Shown here: positions 44,296 through 56,078 of the stretch, one piece after another
Layout of the letters: every line of letters begins with the position of its first letter
Numbering within the stretch: the stretch's first letter is position 1
Source of the DNA: Herbaspirillum sp. alder98
GTDB lineage: Bacteria; Pseudomonadota; Gammaproteobacteria; Burkholderiales; Burkholderiaceae_D
Assembly (NCBI RefSeq): GCF_020179755.1
Contig: NZ_JAIUCY010000002.1
Location: forward strand, 1-64,000
Direction of reading: 5' to 3'
DNA: 64,000 nt
Notes under the pieces: model-generated
Told to the model about the DNA's origin: nothing
What the model saw: only the letters and a program-made list of their open reading frames with translations
Databases searched by the model: none
Position numbers and translations under genes: made by a program

Positions 44296-47200
44296 GTGCG
44301 TCTAACCTCCCTTAAATTGTCGGGATTCAAATCCTTCGTCGAGCCCACGCAGTTCCAGGTTCCGGGGCAGCTGGTCGGCGTGGTCGGGCCTAACGGCTGC
44401 GGCAAGTCCAACATCATCGATGCCGTGCGCTGGGTCCTGGGCGAATCCAAGGCTTCCGAGCTGCGCGGCGAATCGATGCAGGACGTCATCTTCAACGGTT
44501 CCACCCACCGCAAGCCGGCCGGGCGCGCCTCGGTCGAACTGGTGTTCGACAACGCCATGGGCAAGGCCGCCGGCCAGTGGGGCCAGTATGCCGAGATCGC
44601 CGTCAAGCGCACGCTCACCCGCGACGGCACCTCGTCTTATTACATCAACAACCAGTCGGTGCGCCGGCGCGACATCCAGGACATCTTCCTGGGCACCGGC
44701 CTGGGGCCGCGCGCCTACGCCATCATCGGCCAGGGCATGATCTCGCGCATCATCGAGGCGCGTCCGGAAGAGCTGCGGATCTTCCTGGAAGAGGCCGCCG
44801 GGGTGTCCAAGTACAAAGAGCGTCGTCGTGAAACCGAAAACCGCTTGCACGACACCGCCGAAAACCTGACCCGCCTGGAAGATATCCTGCGCGAGCTCAA
44901 CGCCAACCTCGAGAAGCTCGAGGCGCAGGCCGCCGTGGCCAAGAAATTCCACGAGCTGCAGAACGACCAGGAAGAAAAGCAGAAGCTGTTGTGGCTGTTG
45001 CGCAAGAACGAAGCGAAGGCCGAGCAGGAAAAGCATTTCAAGGAGATCGAACGGGCCCAGATCGACCTCGAAGAGCAGACCGCCAAGTTGCGTCATGTCG
45101 AGACTGAGCTGGAGCACATGCGCCAGGCGCACTATGGCGCCGGCGACCGCCTGCACCAGGCCCAGGGCCACCTGTACCAGACCAATTCCGAGATCGGCAG
45201 CCTCGAGGCGCAGATCAAGTTCGTCATCGAATCGCGCAATCGCCTGCAGACCCAGCTTAATTCGCTCACCGTCCAGCGCGACCAATGGCAGCGCCAGGGT
45301 TCGCAGCAACAGGACGAACTGGCCGAGGCCGAGATCGCGCTCGAAGAATTCGGCATGCGCGTCGAGCAGACCCAGCAGTCGGTGCAGGACGCCAACGAGC
45401 GCCTGCCGGCGCTGGAACTGGCCTGGCGCGATTCGCAGCAGAAGACCACCGAGTCGCGCGGCAAGATCATGCAGGTCCAGCAGCAGATCGAACTGCAGTC
45501 GACGCACCAGCGCAATGCCTCCAACATCCTGTCCGGCCTGGCATCGCGTCGCGAGCGCCTGATGCAGGAAAAGACCGGCCTGGCCATGCCGGACGACATG
45601 CATTTGTCCAACCTGCGCCTGCAACTCGAAGAAAAGCAGGCCTCGCTGGAAGAAGCGGGCATGTTCCTGGAAGAGGCGCAAGAGAACCAGCCGCGCCTGG
45701 AAGAAGAACGCCGCGCCGCGCAAGAGCTGGTCAGTCGCGAGACCTCGGCCAATGCCCAGCTGGAGGCGCGCCTGTCGGCCTTGAAGCAACTGCAGGAAAG
45801 CGTGCAGGCGCAAGGCAAGGTCCAGCCCTGGCTCGAAAAGCACGGCCTGGCCGAATTGCCGCGCCTGTGGCAGAAGCTGCACGTGGAGCAGGGCTGGGAA
45901 ACCGCGCTCGAAGCGGTCTTGCGCGAACGCATGTCGGCGCTGGAAATGTCCAACCTGGACTGGGCCAAGGCCTTCTTCTCGGACGCGCCGCCGGCCAAGC
46001 TGGCGCTGTACGCCCCCAACACCGTGGTGGCCGCGCCGGAAGCGCCGGTCAACGGGCTCAAGCCGTTCATCGGCCTGCTGCAATTGAACGATCCGGGCCT
46101 GCGCGCGTTGATGCAGGACTGGCTGAACCAGATCTATGTCGCCGATGATACGGCGACCGCCTTTGCCGAACGCGGGCGGCTGCCGCTGGGCGGTTTGTTC
46201 GTCACCCGTGGCGGCCATGTGGTGAGCCAGTCCAGCGTGCGCTTCTATGCCTCCGATTCGGAGCAGGACGGCATGCTGGCGCGCCAGCAGGAAATCGAGA
46301 ACATCACCAAGCAGCAGCGCGCCCAGTACATGCTGGCCGAAGAAGCCAAGGGCCGCGCGGTGCGCGCCGAGGCAGCGCTGTCGGCGGCATCGGGCCGCCT
46401 GCAGGAGCTGCGCCAGCGCGTCACTGGCCTGACGCAGTCGACCCACAGCCTGCAGATCGAAGTCATGAAACTGGCCGAGGTGCAGGAGCGCTTCAACCAG
46501 CGCAGCACCCAGATCTCGACCGACCTCGAGGAAATCGGCATGCAGGAAGCCGAACAGCAGCAGGTGCAGGCCGAGTCCGAGGCGCGTTTCGAGCAACTCG
46601 ATATCGAACTGGCCGAGCTGCAGGAGCAGCACGAGAACGGCCAGACCGATTACCTGGGCCGCGAGCAGCAGCTCAACGACGCCCGCAATCGCCTGCGCGA
46701 ACTCGAGCGTGCCGCCCAGGAAACCGAATTTGCCGAAAAGTCCCATCGCAGCAAGATCGAGGAATTGAAGCGCGGCATCGCCACCGCCCTGGAGCAGGCG
46801 GCGCAACTGTTCGCCAGCATGCAGCAGGGCAGCCTGGAGCTGGAAAGCCTGGACGACCAGGCGGCCCAGGCCGGCCTGCAGGAACTGCTGGATCGCCGCA
46901 CCGACCAGGAGCGCGCACTGGCCGACGCCCGCCACGAGCTCGACCAGCTGTCGCAGCAATTGCGCCAGCACGACGAAAGCCGCCTGCAGGCCGAACGCAG
47001 CCTGCAGCCGCAGCGCGACCGCATCACCGAACTGCAATTGAAGGAACAGGCCGCGCGCCTGAACCAGGAGCAGTTCGCCGAAGCGCTGGCGCAGACGCAA
47101 GCCGACGAGGCCGCGCTGTCCGAGAAGCTGACCGCCGACATGCGGCCGTCCTACCTGCAAGGCGAAGTCACGCGCCTGACCAACGCCATCGCCGCGCTGG

Positions 47201-47823
47201 GCGCGGTCAACCTGGCCGCGCTCGACGAGCTGGCCACGGCGTCCGAGCGCAAGCACTTCCTGGATGCCCAGCACGCCGACCTGAACGAAGCCATCACCAC
47301 GCTGCAGGATGCGATCCACAAGATCGACATCGAGACCCGCGGCCTGCTGCAAGACACCTTCGACAAGGTCAATCATCACTTCTCGGAGCTGTTCCCGGTG
47401 CTGTTCGGCGGCGGCCAGGCCCGACTGACGATGACGGGCGACGAAATCCTCGATTCTGGGGTGCAGGTGATGGCACAGCCGCCCGGCAAGAAGAACGCCA
47501 CCATCCACCTGCTGTCGGGTGGCGAGAAGGCGCTGACGGCGACGGCGCTGGTGTTTTCGATGTTCCAGCTCAATCCGGCGCCATTCTGTCTGCTCGATGA
47601 GGTCGACGCGCCCCTGGACGACGCCAACACCGAGCGCTTCGCCAACATGGTCAAGCGCATGTCCGAGCACACCCAGTTCCTGTTCATCTCGCACAACAAG
47701 ATCGCCATGGAAATGGCGCAGCAACTGATCGGGGTGACCATGCAGGAGCAGGGCGTGTCGCGCATCGTGGCCGTGGACATGGAGTCGGCCTCCAATTTCG
47801 CCAGCGCCGAGCAAGCCGCGTAA
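44296..47823 (+). CDS. smc: Chromosome segregation protein SMC
   Basis: A 1175-residue SMC ATPase. The N-terminal head has Walker A GPNGCGKSN at residues 31-39 and SELRGESMQDVIFNGS. Long coiled coils surround a hinge at about 520-660. The C-terminal head has signature LSGGEKALTATAL and Walker B FCLLDEVDAPLDD. The GTG at 44296 gives (V)RLTSLKLSGFKSF, the canonical start, so the longer in-frame extension upstream is not used. It organises the chromosome with ScpA/ScpB, which are not in the window. Confidence 0.96.
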   Translation: MRLTSLKLSGFKSFVEPTQFQVPGQLVGVVGPNGCGKSNIIDAVRWVLGESKASELRGESMQDVIFNGSTHRKPAGRASVELVFDNAMGKAAGQWGQYAEIAVKRTLTRDGTSSYYINNQSVRRRDIQDIFLGTGLGPRAYAIIGQGMISRIIEARPEELRIFLEEAAGVSKYKERRRETENRLHDTAENLTRLEDILRELNANLEKLEAQAAVAKKFHELQNDQEEKQKLLWLLRKNEAKAEQEKHFKEIERAQIDLEEQTAKLRHVETELEHMRQAHYGAGDRLHQAQGHLYQTNSEIGSLEAQIKFVIESRNRLQTQLNSLTVQRDQWQRQGSQQQDELAEAEIALEEFGMRVEQTQQSVQDANERLPALELAWRDSQQKTTESRGKIMQVQQQIELQSTHQRNASNILSGLASRRERLMQEKTGLAMPDDMHLSNLRLQLEEKQASLEEAGMFLEEAQENQPRLEEERRAAQELVSRETSANAQLEARLSALKQLQESVQAQGKVQPWLEKHGLAELPRLWQKLHVEQGWETALEAVLRERMSALEMSNLDWAKAFFSDAPPAKLALYAPNTVVAAPEAPVNGLKPFIGLLQLNDPGLRALMQDWLNQIYVADDTATAFAERGRLPLGGLFVTRGGHVVSQSSVRFYASDSEQDGMLARQQEIENITKQQRAQYMLAEEAKGRAVRAEAALSAASGRLQELRQRVTGLTQSTHSLQIEVMKLAEVQERFNQRSTQISTDLEEIGMQEAEQQQVQAESEARFEQLDIELAELQEQHENGQTDYLGREQQLNDARNRLRELERAAQETEFAEKSHRSKIEELKRGIATALEQAAQLFASMQQGSLELESLDDQAAQAGLQELLDRRTDQERALADARHELDQLSQQLRQHDESRLQAERSLQPQRDRITELQLKEQAARLNQEQFAEALAQTQADEAALSEKLTADMRPSYLQGEVTRLTNAIAALGAVNLAALDELATASERKHFLDAQHADLNEAITTLQDAIHKIDIETRGLLQDTFDKVNHHFSELFPVLFGGGQARLTMTGDEILDSGVQVMAQPPGKKNATIHLLSGGEKALTATALVFSMFQLNPAPFCLLDEVDAPLDDANTERFANMVKRMSEHTQFLFISHNKIAMEMAQQLIGVTMQEQGVSRIVAVDMESASNFASAEQAA

Positions 47824-48253
47824 GCGGCTTTGCGGTGGCCGGTGTTGCCGCTGCGGCAATCCCGGCGAGGTGCTTGCGCCCGTCCTTTGTCGGCTTGACA
47901 ATGGCGGGGCGGAACACTACCCTGAGGACCTTGTCATACATCCGTCCTGACAGGTTTGACGTCAGGCCAGACATGCTTTTGCGGCCTTCGGGCCATCAAC
48001 AATAACAACATCTTGACCGCAATATTGCCGCTCGCCCGTTTGCCGATTCCAGCCTTGCCTGCGCCGCCCCGTGTCGCGCAGGCGACGTGCCGTGGGAACG
48101 CGGGCGTCGGCCGCCCGGTGTGGCTGCGGTCTGCCCCCCAGACTCTAGGATTCGGATTGTTCCAATGAACCGCTTTATCGAGCCGAACATGCCACGCTGC
48201 ATCGACGTACGCGTCGCCCCCTCCCTGCCTGCCGGTGCGAAAGGTCGTGCCGC
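47824..48253. other. Intergenic stretch between smc and zipA
   Basis: 430 bases. The only coding candidate I would keep is the short leader frame at 48165-48257. I see no terminator with a clear stem and T-run after smc, and no strong promoter match, so smc, zipA and ligA may share transcripts. Confidence 0.4.
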
Positions 48254-48257
48254 ATGA
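48165..48257 (+). CDS. Possible 30-residue leader ORF coupled to zipA
   Basis: An ATG at 48165 opens 30 codons, Pro/Arg-rich (MNRFIEPNMPRC at the start), and stops with a TGA that overlaps the zipA ATG as ATGA. There is no good ribosome site at the usual distance (AGGA is 14 bases upstream). Overlap of this kind often means translational coupling, but in GC-rich DNA it can occur by chance. Confidence 0.25.
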   Translation: MNRFIEPNMPRCIDVRVAPSLPAGAKGRAA

Positions 48258-49567
48258 TCGATCTCCAGACCAGCCTGATCGTGATCGGCGGCGTCTTCGT
48301 CGTCGGCGTCATCTCCTATAACAAATGGCAGGAGCACAAGGCCCGCAAGACCGTCGAGCGCGCCTTTTCTTCCTCGCACGACGATGTGCTGATGTCGCCC
48401 GACGAGCAGGGCGAGCCGCAGCATGCGCCGGTGGCCGGCGGTGAACGGGCTGAATTTGCCGCCAGCGGCGACGATGGTGGCCGGGTCGAACCCGGCTTCT
48501 ACGACCTGCCCGAGCGCAAGCCCGTGTCGGCGCCGGTCAAGGCCTATCTCGACCAGGCCGTGGAAGAGTCGCGCGAGCCCTACCTGGGTGACGTGGCGCC
48601 CGTGACCGAGGCTGGCCGTGAAGCGGTCGACGCTGCCATCGCCGGGTCGCTGGCGCAGGCGCCACAGTCCACCGTGGCCCAGGTCATCGCCGGCGCCGAA
48701 GACCCGATCGAGCAGGCCCCCGGGTTCGCGCCGCCGCCAGAGATGCAGGCGCAACTGCAGCCACGCGTGCGCCGCGAGTTGCCGGTCGACGAGTTGATCG
48801 ATTGCAACATTCCGATTGCCCTCGAAGCACCGCTGCGGGGCGACAAGTTGCTGCCCGCGCTGCAAGGCCTGCGTCACGTCGGCAACAAGCCGGTGCATTT
48901 CATCGGCCGCAGCCTCGACGGCGAATGGGAAGCCGTGGCCCATGGCGGCGTCTACAACGCCTTGCTGGCGGGCGCGCAACTGGCCAATCGCAGCAATGCC
49001 ATGAACGAAATCGAGTATTCGGAACTGGTCATGCGCCTGCGCGACCTGACCGATTCCCTCAATGGCGAGCCGGAACTGCCCGACATGCCCGACGTCATCC
49101 GCACCGCCCAGGCGCTGCACCAGTTCATCGCCGACCACGACGTGCAATTGTCGGTCAACGTGCGCTCCAGCGGCGCGCCCTGGAGCCTGTCGACGCTGTT
49201 GGCGGCGCTGGGTCGGCAGGGCTTCGATCGTCGCACCGAGGGTTACCTGGTGATGCAGGACGGCGAGGGCGAGATCCTGTTCGCGCTGTCGACCAATGCC
49301 AGCCAGGCCGATGAAACCACCGAACGCCTGACGCTGTTGCTGGACGTGCCGCGCGTGGCGCCCGCCCGCGACGGCTACGGCGCGCTGGTGGCCTGCGCCC
49401 GTTCCCTGGCCGCACGCCTGGGTGGCGCCATGGTCGACGACAGCGACCAGCCCTTGTCGGATGTCGCACTGGCCGATATCGCCGAACAGGTCGCCGCCTT
49501 CTACAGCGCCATGGAATCGGCCGATATCCCGGCTGGCTCGACGCGCGCCCTGCGCCTGTTCAGCTAA
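48254..49567 (+). CDS. zipA: Cell division protein ZipA
   Basis: A 437-residue division protein. An N-terminal membrane anchor (about residues 6-21, LIVIGGVFVVGVISY) is followed by KWQEHKARK and a long acidic/Pro linker. The C-terminal FtsZ-binding domain is at about 290-430 (VHFIGRSLDGEW, LLLDVPRVAPARDGYGAL). It tethers FtsZ to the membrane. Placement between smc and ligA is the standard order in this group. Confidence 0.9.
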   Translation: MIDLQTSLIVIGGVFVVGVISYNKWQEHKARKTVERAFSSSHDDVLMSPDEQGEPQHAPVAGGERAEFAASGDDGGRVEPGFYDLPERKPVSAPVKAYLDQAVEESREPYLGDVAPVTEAGREAVDAAIAGSLAQAPQSTVAQVIAGAEDPIEQAPGFAPPPEMQAQLQPRVRRELPVDELIDCNIPIALEAPLRGDKLLPALQGLRHVGNKPVHFIGRSLDGEWEAVAHGGVYNALLAGAQLANRSNAMNEIEYSELVMRLRDLTDSLNGEPELPDMPDVIRTAQALHQFIADHDVQLSVNVRSSGAPWSLSTLLAALGRQGFDRRTEGYLVMQDGEGEILFALSTNASQADETTERLTLLLDVPRVAPARDGYGALVACARSLAARLGGAMVDDSDQPLSDVALADIAEQVAAFYSAMESADIPAGSTRALRLFS

Positions 49568-51658
<2,091 letters not shown>

Positions 51659-51769
51659 GTTGCGTGTCACGAAACGAACATAATTTGTTATCGGCATTGC
51701 ATTACACTTTGCGCACTCGCACGGTATCAGGCCGGACGCAATCACTAAGATTTATCTAAGGGAGCAATA

Positions 51770-52660
<891 letters not shown>

Positions 52661-52701
52661 TCCGCGGCGGCGCAACGCGCCGCAATCTGCGACAATCGAA
52701 G

Positions 52702-52729
52702 ACGCCCGGTGCATGCCGGGCGTTTTTTT
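52702..52729 (+). terminator. Rho-independent terminator after galU
   Basis: Stem ACGCCCGG/CCGGGCGT with a short TGCAT loop, followed by seven T residues, 41 bases after the galU stop and before the def gene. Confidence 0.9.
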
Positions 52730-52755
52730 GTTAATCGATCCTGCTGGAGAATACG

Positions 52756-53292
52756 ATGGCGCTGCGCGACATACTAAAGATGGGGGACCCGCGCCTGCTA
52801 CGCCAGGCGCAGCCGGTGGCCGAATTCGGCACCCCTGCACTGAAGGCCCTGGTGGACGATATGTTCGAGACCATGCGCGCCGTCAACGGCGCCGGCCTGG
52901 CGGCGCCCCAGATCGGCGTCGACCTGCAACTGGTGATCTTCGGCTTCGGCCAGAACCAGCGTTATCCGGATGCCCCTGCGGTGCCCGAGACGGTACTGAT
53001 CAATCCGGTGCTGACGCCGTTGTCGGATGAAGAGGAGGATGGCTGGGAAGGGTGCCTGTCGGTGCCCGGCCTGCGCGGCGTGGTGCCGCGCTGGAGCCGT
53101 CTGCGTTACCAGGGGTTTGACCTCGATGGCGAGCCCATCGACCGCACGGTGGATGGTTTTCATGCGCGGGTGGTGCAGCACGAGTGCGACCACCTGTTAG
53201 GGATTCTGTACCCGATGCGGATCCGTGATTTCAGCCAGTTCGGGTTTACGGAGATTTTGTTTCCGGAGCTTGATCCCAATCAGGACGATTAG
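52756..53292 (+). CDS. def: Peptide deformylase
   Basis: A 178-residue metal-dependent deformylase that removes the formyl group from new proteins. The three family motifs are present: [18 protein letters not shown] with the cysteine ligand, and QHECDHLLG with the HExxH metal site. It stands alone behind the galU terminator. No fmt gene is adjacent, so this may be a second copy in the genome; the window cannot show that. Confidence 0.95.
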   Translation: MALRDILKMGDPRLLRQAQPVAEFGTPALKALVDDMFETMRAVNGAGLAAPQIGVDLQLVIFGFGQNQRYPDAPAVPETVLINPVLTPLSDEEEDGWEGCLSVPGLRGVVPRWSRLRYQGFDLDGEPIDRTVDGFHARVVQHECDHLLGILYPMRIRDFSQFGFTEILFPELDPNQDD

Positions 53293-53311
53293 GGTGACGA
53301 CGGGGGTAGGG

Positions 53312-53439
53312 ATATAACCAATCCGTCGTCCCGGCGCATGCCGGGACCCAGTGGCTTTAGCAGCACCACATGAACGTCGAAAGACGCTGGGTCCTGACTT
53401 TCGTCAGGACGACGGCGGGTGGAATATAACCAATCCGTC
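53312..53439 (+). repeat. 17-bp direct repeats bracketing the REP-like element
   Basis: ATATAACCAATCCGTCG occurs exactly at 53312-53328 and again at 53423-53439, at the two ends of the hairpin-rich element between def and cphA. A looser version in inverse orientation (GTTGCTTATATTTCCACC) follows the second copy of the element near 61.62 kb. This suggests that the repeat unit is longer than the hairpins alone. Confidence 0.7.
53323..53414 (+). repeat. REP-like inverted-repeat element, copy 1
   Basis: A 92-bp unit with two hairpins. The left one is CGTCCCGGCGCATGCCGGGAC and the right one is GTCCTGACTTTCGTCAGGAC; CCGTCGT and ACGACGG mark its ends. It lies between def and the cyanophycin synthetase gene. 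The reverse complement of this unit is about 85% identical, by eye, to the element at 61518-61612. Confidence 0.85.
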
Positions 53440-53459
53440 GCCCCTGCGGTCGATCGCGA

Positions 53460-56033
53460 TCAACCCACCTCGGCTACCCGCGCATTGATATGCGCCAGCG
53501 CCTCGTCGATCTGGTCGATCAGGATCAGGCACAGGTCGCCGTCATTAAGCGCCGCCAGCGCCGTATCGATGGCCAGGAATTCGCCATGGATTTCCTTGAC
53601 CTCGGCTGTGCGGGTAGCTTTTTCCAGGCCCTGGCGCAGCAGTGCGATCACTTCGCCGTCGCTGCGACCGCGCTGGCATTGGTCCTGATACAGCACCACC
53701 TCGTCAAAGGCATCGCCCAACATTTCGGTCTGACGCGTGATATCGATGTCGCGGCGGTCGCCGGCGCCACTGATGACCACCGAGCGACGCTTGGCCGGCA
53801 TGCTGTCGACGGCCTTGATCAGGGCCGAGATGGCGTCCGGATTGTGACCGTAGTCGGCGATCAGGGTCGCGCCCTTGTAGTCGAACAGGTTGAAGCGGCC
53901 AGGCGCCGTGTCGCTGTCGCTGATGAAGCTGTTCAGGGCCGCGGTGACATGCGCCCAGTCCAGGTCCAGCGCCCAGGCCGCACCCACCGATGCCATCACG
54001 TTCTCGACCTGGAAGCCGATGCCGCCATTGCGGGTCAGCGGGATGCCCGACAACTTCAGACGCTTCTCGAAGTCGCCCTGGGCCACCACGATGGCGTCGC
54101 CGTCGCGGTAGATCACGCGTTGACCCTGGGCCCGATGGGTCGCCATGATCGGATGTTGCGCATCCAGCGCGAAAAAGGTCACCGAGCCGGGGCAGCTCAA
54201 GGCCATCTTCGACACCATCGGGTCGGCCGCATTGAGCACCGCCATGCCGGTCGGTGCGACGTTCTCGACGATCACGCGCTTGACCACCGCCAGGTCTTCG
54301 ACCGTGCTGATGTAGGACAGGCCCAGGTGATCGCCCATGCCAATGTTGGTGACCACCGCCACCTGGCAGCGGTCGAAGCCCAGGCCTTCGCGCAGCACGC
54401 CGCCACGCGCGGTCTCCAGCACGGCGGCATCGACGTCGGGGTGGAACAGCACGTTGCGGGCGCTGCGCGGGCCGCTGCAGTCGCCAGTGTCGATGCGTTG
54501 CTTGTCGATATAGACGCCATCGGTATTGGTCATGCCCACGCGCAGGCCGGTTTCTGCCAGCAGGTGGGTGATCAGGCGCACCGTGGTGGTCTTGCCGTTG
54601 GTGCCGGCCACCGCCACTACCGGAATGCGACCGTCGTCACCATCCTGGTACATGGTCGAGACGATCGCTTCGCCCACGTCGCGGCTCTTGCCGTAGGACG
54701 GCGAGAGGTGCATGCGCAGGCCGGGAGCGGCGTTGACCTCGACGATGCCGCCGCCTTGTTCTTCCATCGACGAATGTACCGAGTTGCACACCACGTCGAC
54801 GCCGCAGATATCCAGTCCCACCATCTGGGCCGCCGCAATGGCGCGCGCGGCCATGTCGGGATGCACATCCTCGGTCACGTCGGTGGCGGTGCCGCCGGTG
54901 GACAGGTTGGCATTGTTGCGCAGGACCACCCGCACGCCTTGCGCGGGGATGGCTTCCGGGTCCAGGTTCTGGCCGGCCAGCACGCCCAGGGCGATGTCGT
55001 CCAGGCGGATCTTGGTCAGCGAAGTGGCATGACCGTCGCCACGCAGCGGGTCGGCATTGACCTGTTCGATCAGTTGCCGGATCGTGTGCACGCCGTCACC
55101 GATGACCTGCGGCGGGTCGCGGCGGGCGGCTGCCACCAGCTTGTTGCCGATCACCAGCAGGCGATAGTCGTGGCCGTGCAGGTAGCGTTCGACGATCACT
55201 TCGTCGCTGATGCGCGCGGCCGTGGCAAAGGCCGCCTCGACTTGTTCGCGGCTGCTGATGTTGACCGCCACGCCTTTGCCCTGGTTGCCGTCGAGCGGCT
55301 TGATCACCACGGCCGAGCCGATTTCCTGGGTTGCGGCCCAGGCGTCTTCCACGGTGGTGACCACGCGGCCGTTGGGCACCGGCACCCCGGCTGCGTGCAG
55401 CAGCATCTTGGTCAGGTCCTTGTCCTGGGCGATCGATTCGGCAATCGCGCTGGTGTTGCTGGTCTCGGCGGCCTGGATGCGCTTTTGGCGGCTGCCCCAG
55501 CCGAACTGCACCATGCTGCCCTGGGTCAGGCGGCGAAACGGGATGCCGCGCTTGATCGCCGCATTGACGATGGAGGCGGTGCTGGGTCCCAGGCGCACGT
55601 CTTCGTCGAGTTCGCGAATGCGGGCCAATGCCACGGTCAGGTCGAAGGGCGTATCGTCCTGGGCGGCGCGGCACAGCTGCAGCGCCAGGTCCAGCGCCAG
55701 GCGGCCGACTTCTTCCTCGCTGTACTCCACCACCACCTGGTAGACCCCGGTCTCGATGGTCGATACGGTGCGGCTGAAGGTCACCGGGCAACCGGCTTGC
55801 GATTGCAGCGCCAGGGCGGCGGCCGCCAGCCCGTGGGCCATCGACACCACTTGCGTGCCGCCATCCGGCTGCAGGAAGCCGATCTGCGGGAAGCGGGCGC
55901 GCAGGCGGATTTCGAAGCCCGGCATGTCATCGATGACGCGTTCGGTTTCCGAACACGAGACGATGGCTTCAATGGCGGTGTGCCTGCACCAGAGGTTTGG
56001 GCCGCGCAGGGCGCGTATGCGTGAAACGTCCAT
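53460..56033 (-). CDS. cphA: Cyanophycin synthetase
   Basis: An 857-residue enzyme that builds cyanophycin, a storage polymer with an Asp backbone and Arg side chains, by ATP-dependent ligation. The N-terminal domain is followed by an ATP-grasp domain (about 220-470; VVIKPLDGNQGKGVAVN; IVEVNAAPGLRMHL) and a Mur-ligase domain with P-loop AGTNGKTTT near residue 478 and a complete C-terminal lid (about 700-857, ISGAGDRRDIDI). It starts MDVSRIRALRGPNLW, as in CphA. It is the second gene of a two-synthetase operon, 45 bases after the shorter paralogue. Confidence 0.95.
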   Translation of the reverse strand: MDVSRIRALRGPNLWCRHTAIEAIVSCSETERVIDDMPGFEIRLRARFPQIGFLQPDGGTQVVSMAHGLAAAALALQSQAGCPVTFSRTVSTIETGVYQVVVEYSEEEVGRLALDLALQLCRAAQDDTPFDLTVALARIRELDEDVRLGPSTASIVNAAIKRGIPFRRLTQGSMVQFGWGSRQKRIQAAETSNTSAIAESIAQDKDLTKMLLHAAGVPVPNGRVVTTVEDAWAATQEIGSAVVIKPLDGNQGKGVAVNISSREQVEAAFATAARISDEVIVERYLHGHDYRLLVIGNKLVAAARRDPPQVIGDGVHTIRQLIEQVNADPLRGDGHATSLTKIRLDDIALGVLAGQNLDPEAIPAQGVRVVLRNNANLSTGGTATDVTEDVHPDMAARAIAAAQMVGLDICGVDVVCNSVHSSMEEQGGGIVEVNAAPGLRMHLSPSYGKSRDVGEAIVSTMYQDGDDGRIPVVAVAGTNGKTTTVRLITHLLAETGLRVGMTNTDGVYIDKQRIDTGDCSGPRSARNVLFHPDVDAAVLETARGGVLREGLGFDRCQVAVVTNIGMGDHLGLSYISTVEDLAVVKRVIVENVAPTGMAVLNAADPMVSKMALSCPGSVTFFALDAQHPIMATHRAQGQRVIYRDGDAIVVAQGDFEKRLKLSGIPLTRNGGIGFQVENVMASVGAAWALDLDWAHVTAALNSFISDSDTAPGRFNLFDYKGATLIADYGHNPDAISALIKAVDSMPAKRRSVVISGAGDRRDIDITRQTEMLGDAFDEVVLYQDQCQRGRSDGEVIALLRQGLEKATRTAEVKEIHGEFLAIDTALAALNDGDLCLILIDQIDEALAHINARVAEVG

Positions 56034-56078
56034 GGACAGTTTTCCTGTTCTCTTCAGTCTTGATTCTTCCGGGTGGCC

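Noticed and set aside
44302-47901. 1199-codon open frame on the minus strand across smc
   Set aside because: It is the shadow of a GC-rich coding gene; its product is Leu/Gln/Arg-rich without any domain, and smc itself is unmistakable.
47956-48168. 70-codon frame between smc and zipA
   Set aside because: Low-complexity, no ribosome site, no family features.
53490-56024. 844-codon open frame on the plus strand across cphA
   Set aside because: Antisense shadow rich in His/Gln/Val/Asp with no domain; the minus-strand synthetase is certain.
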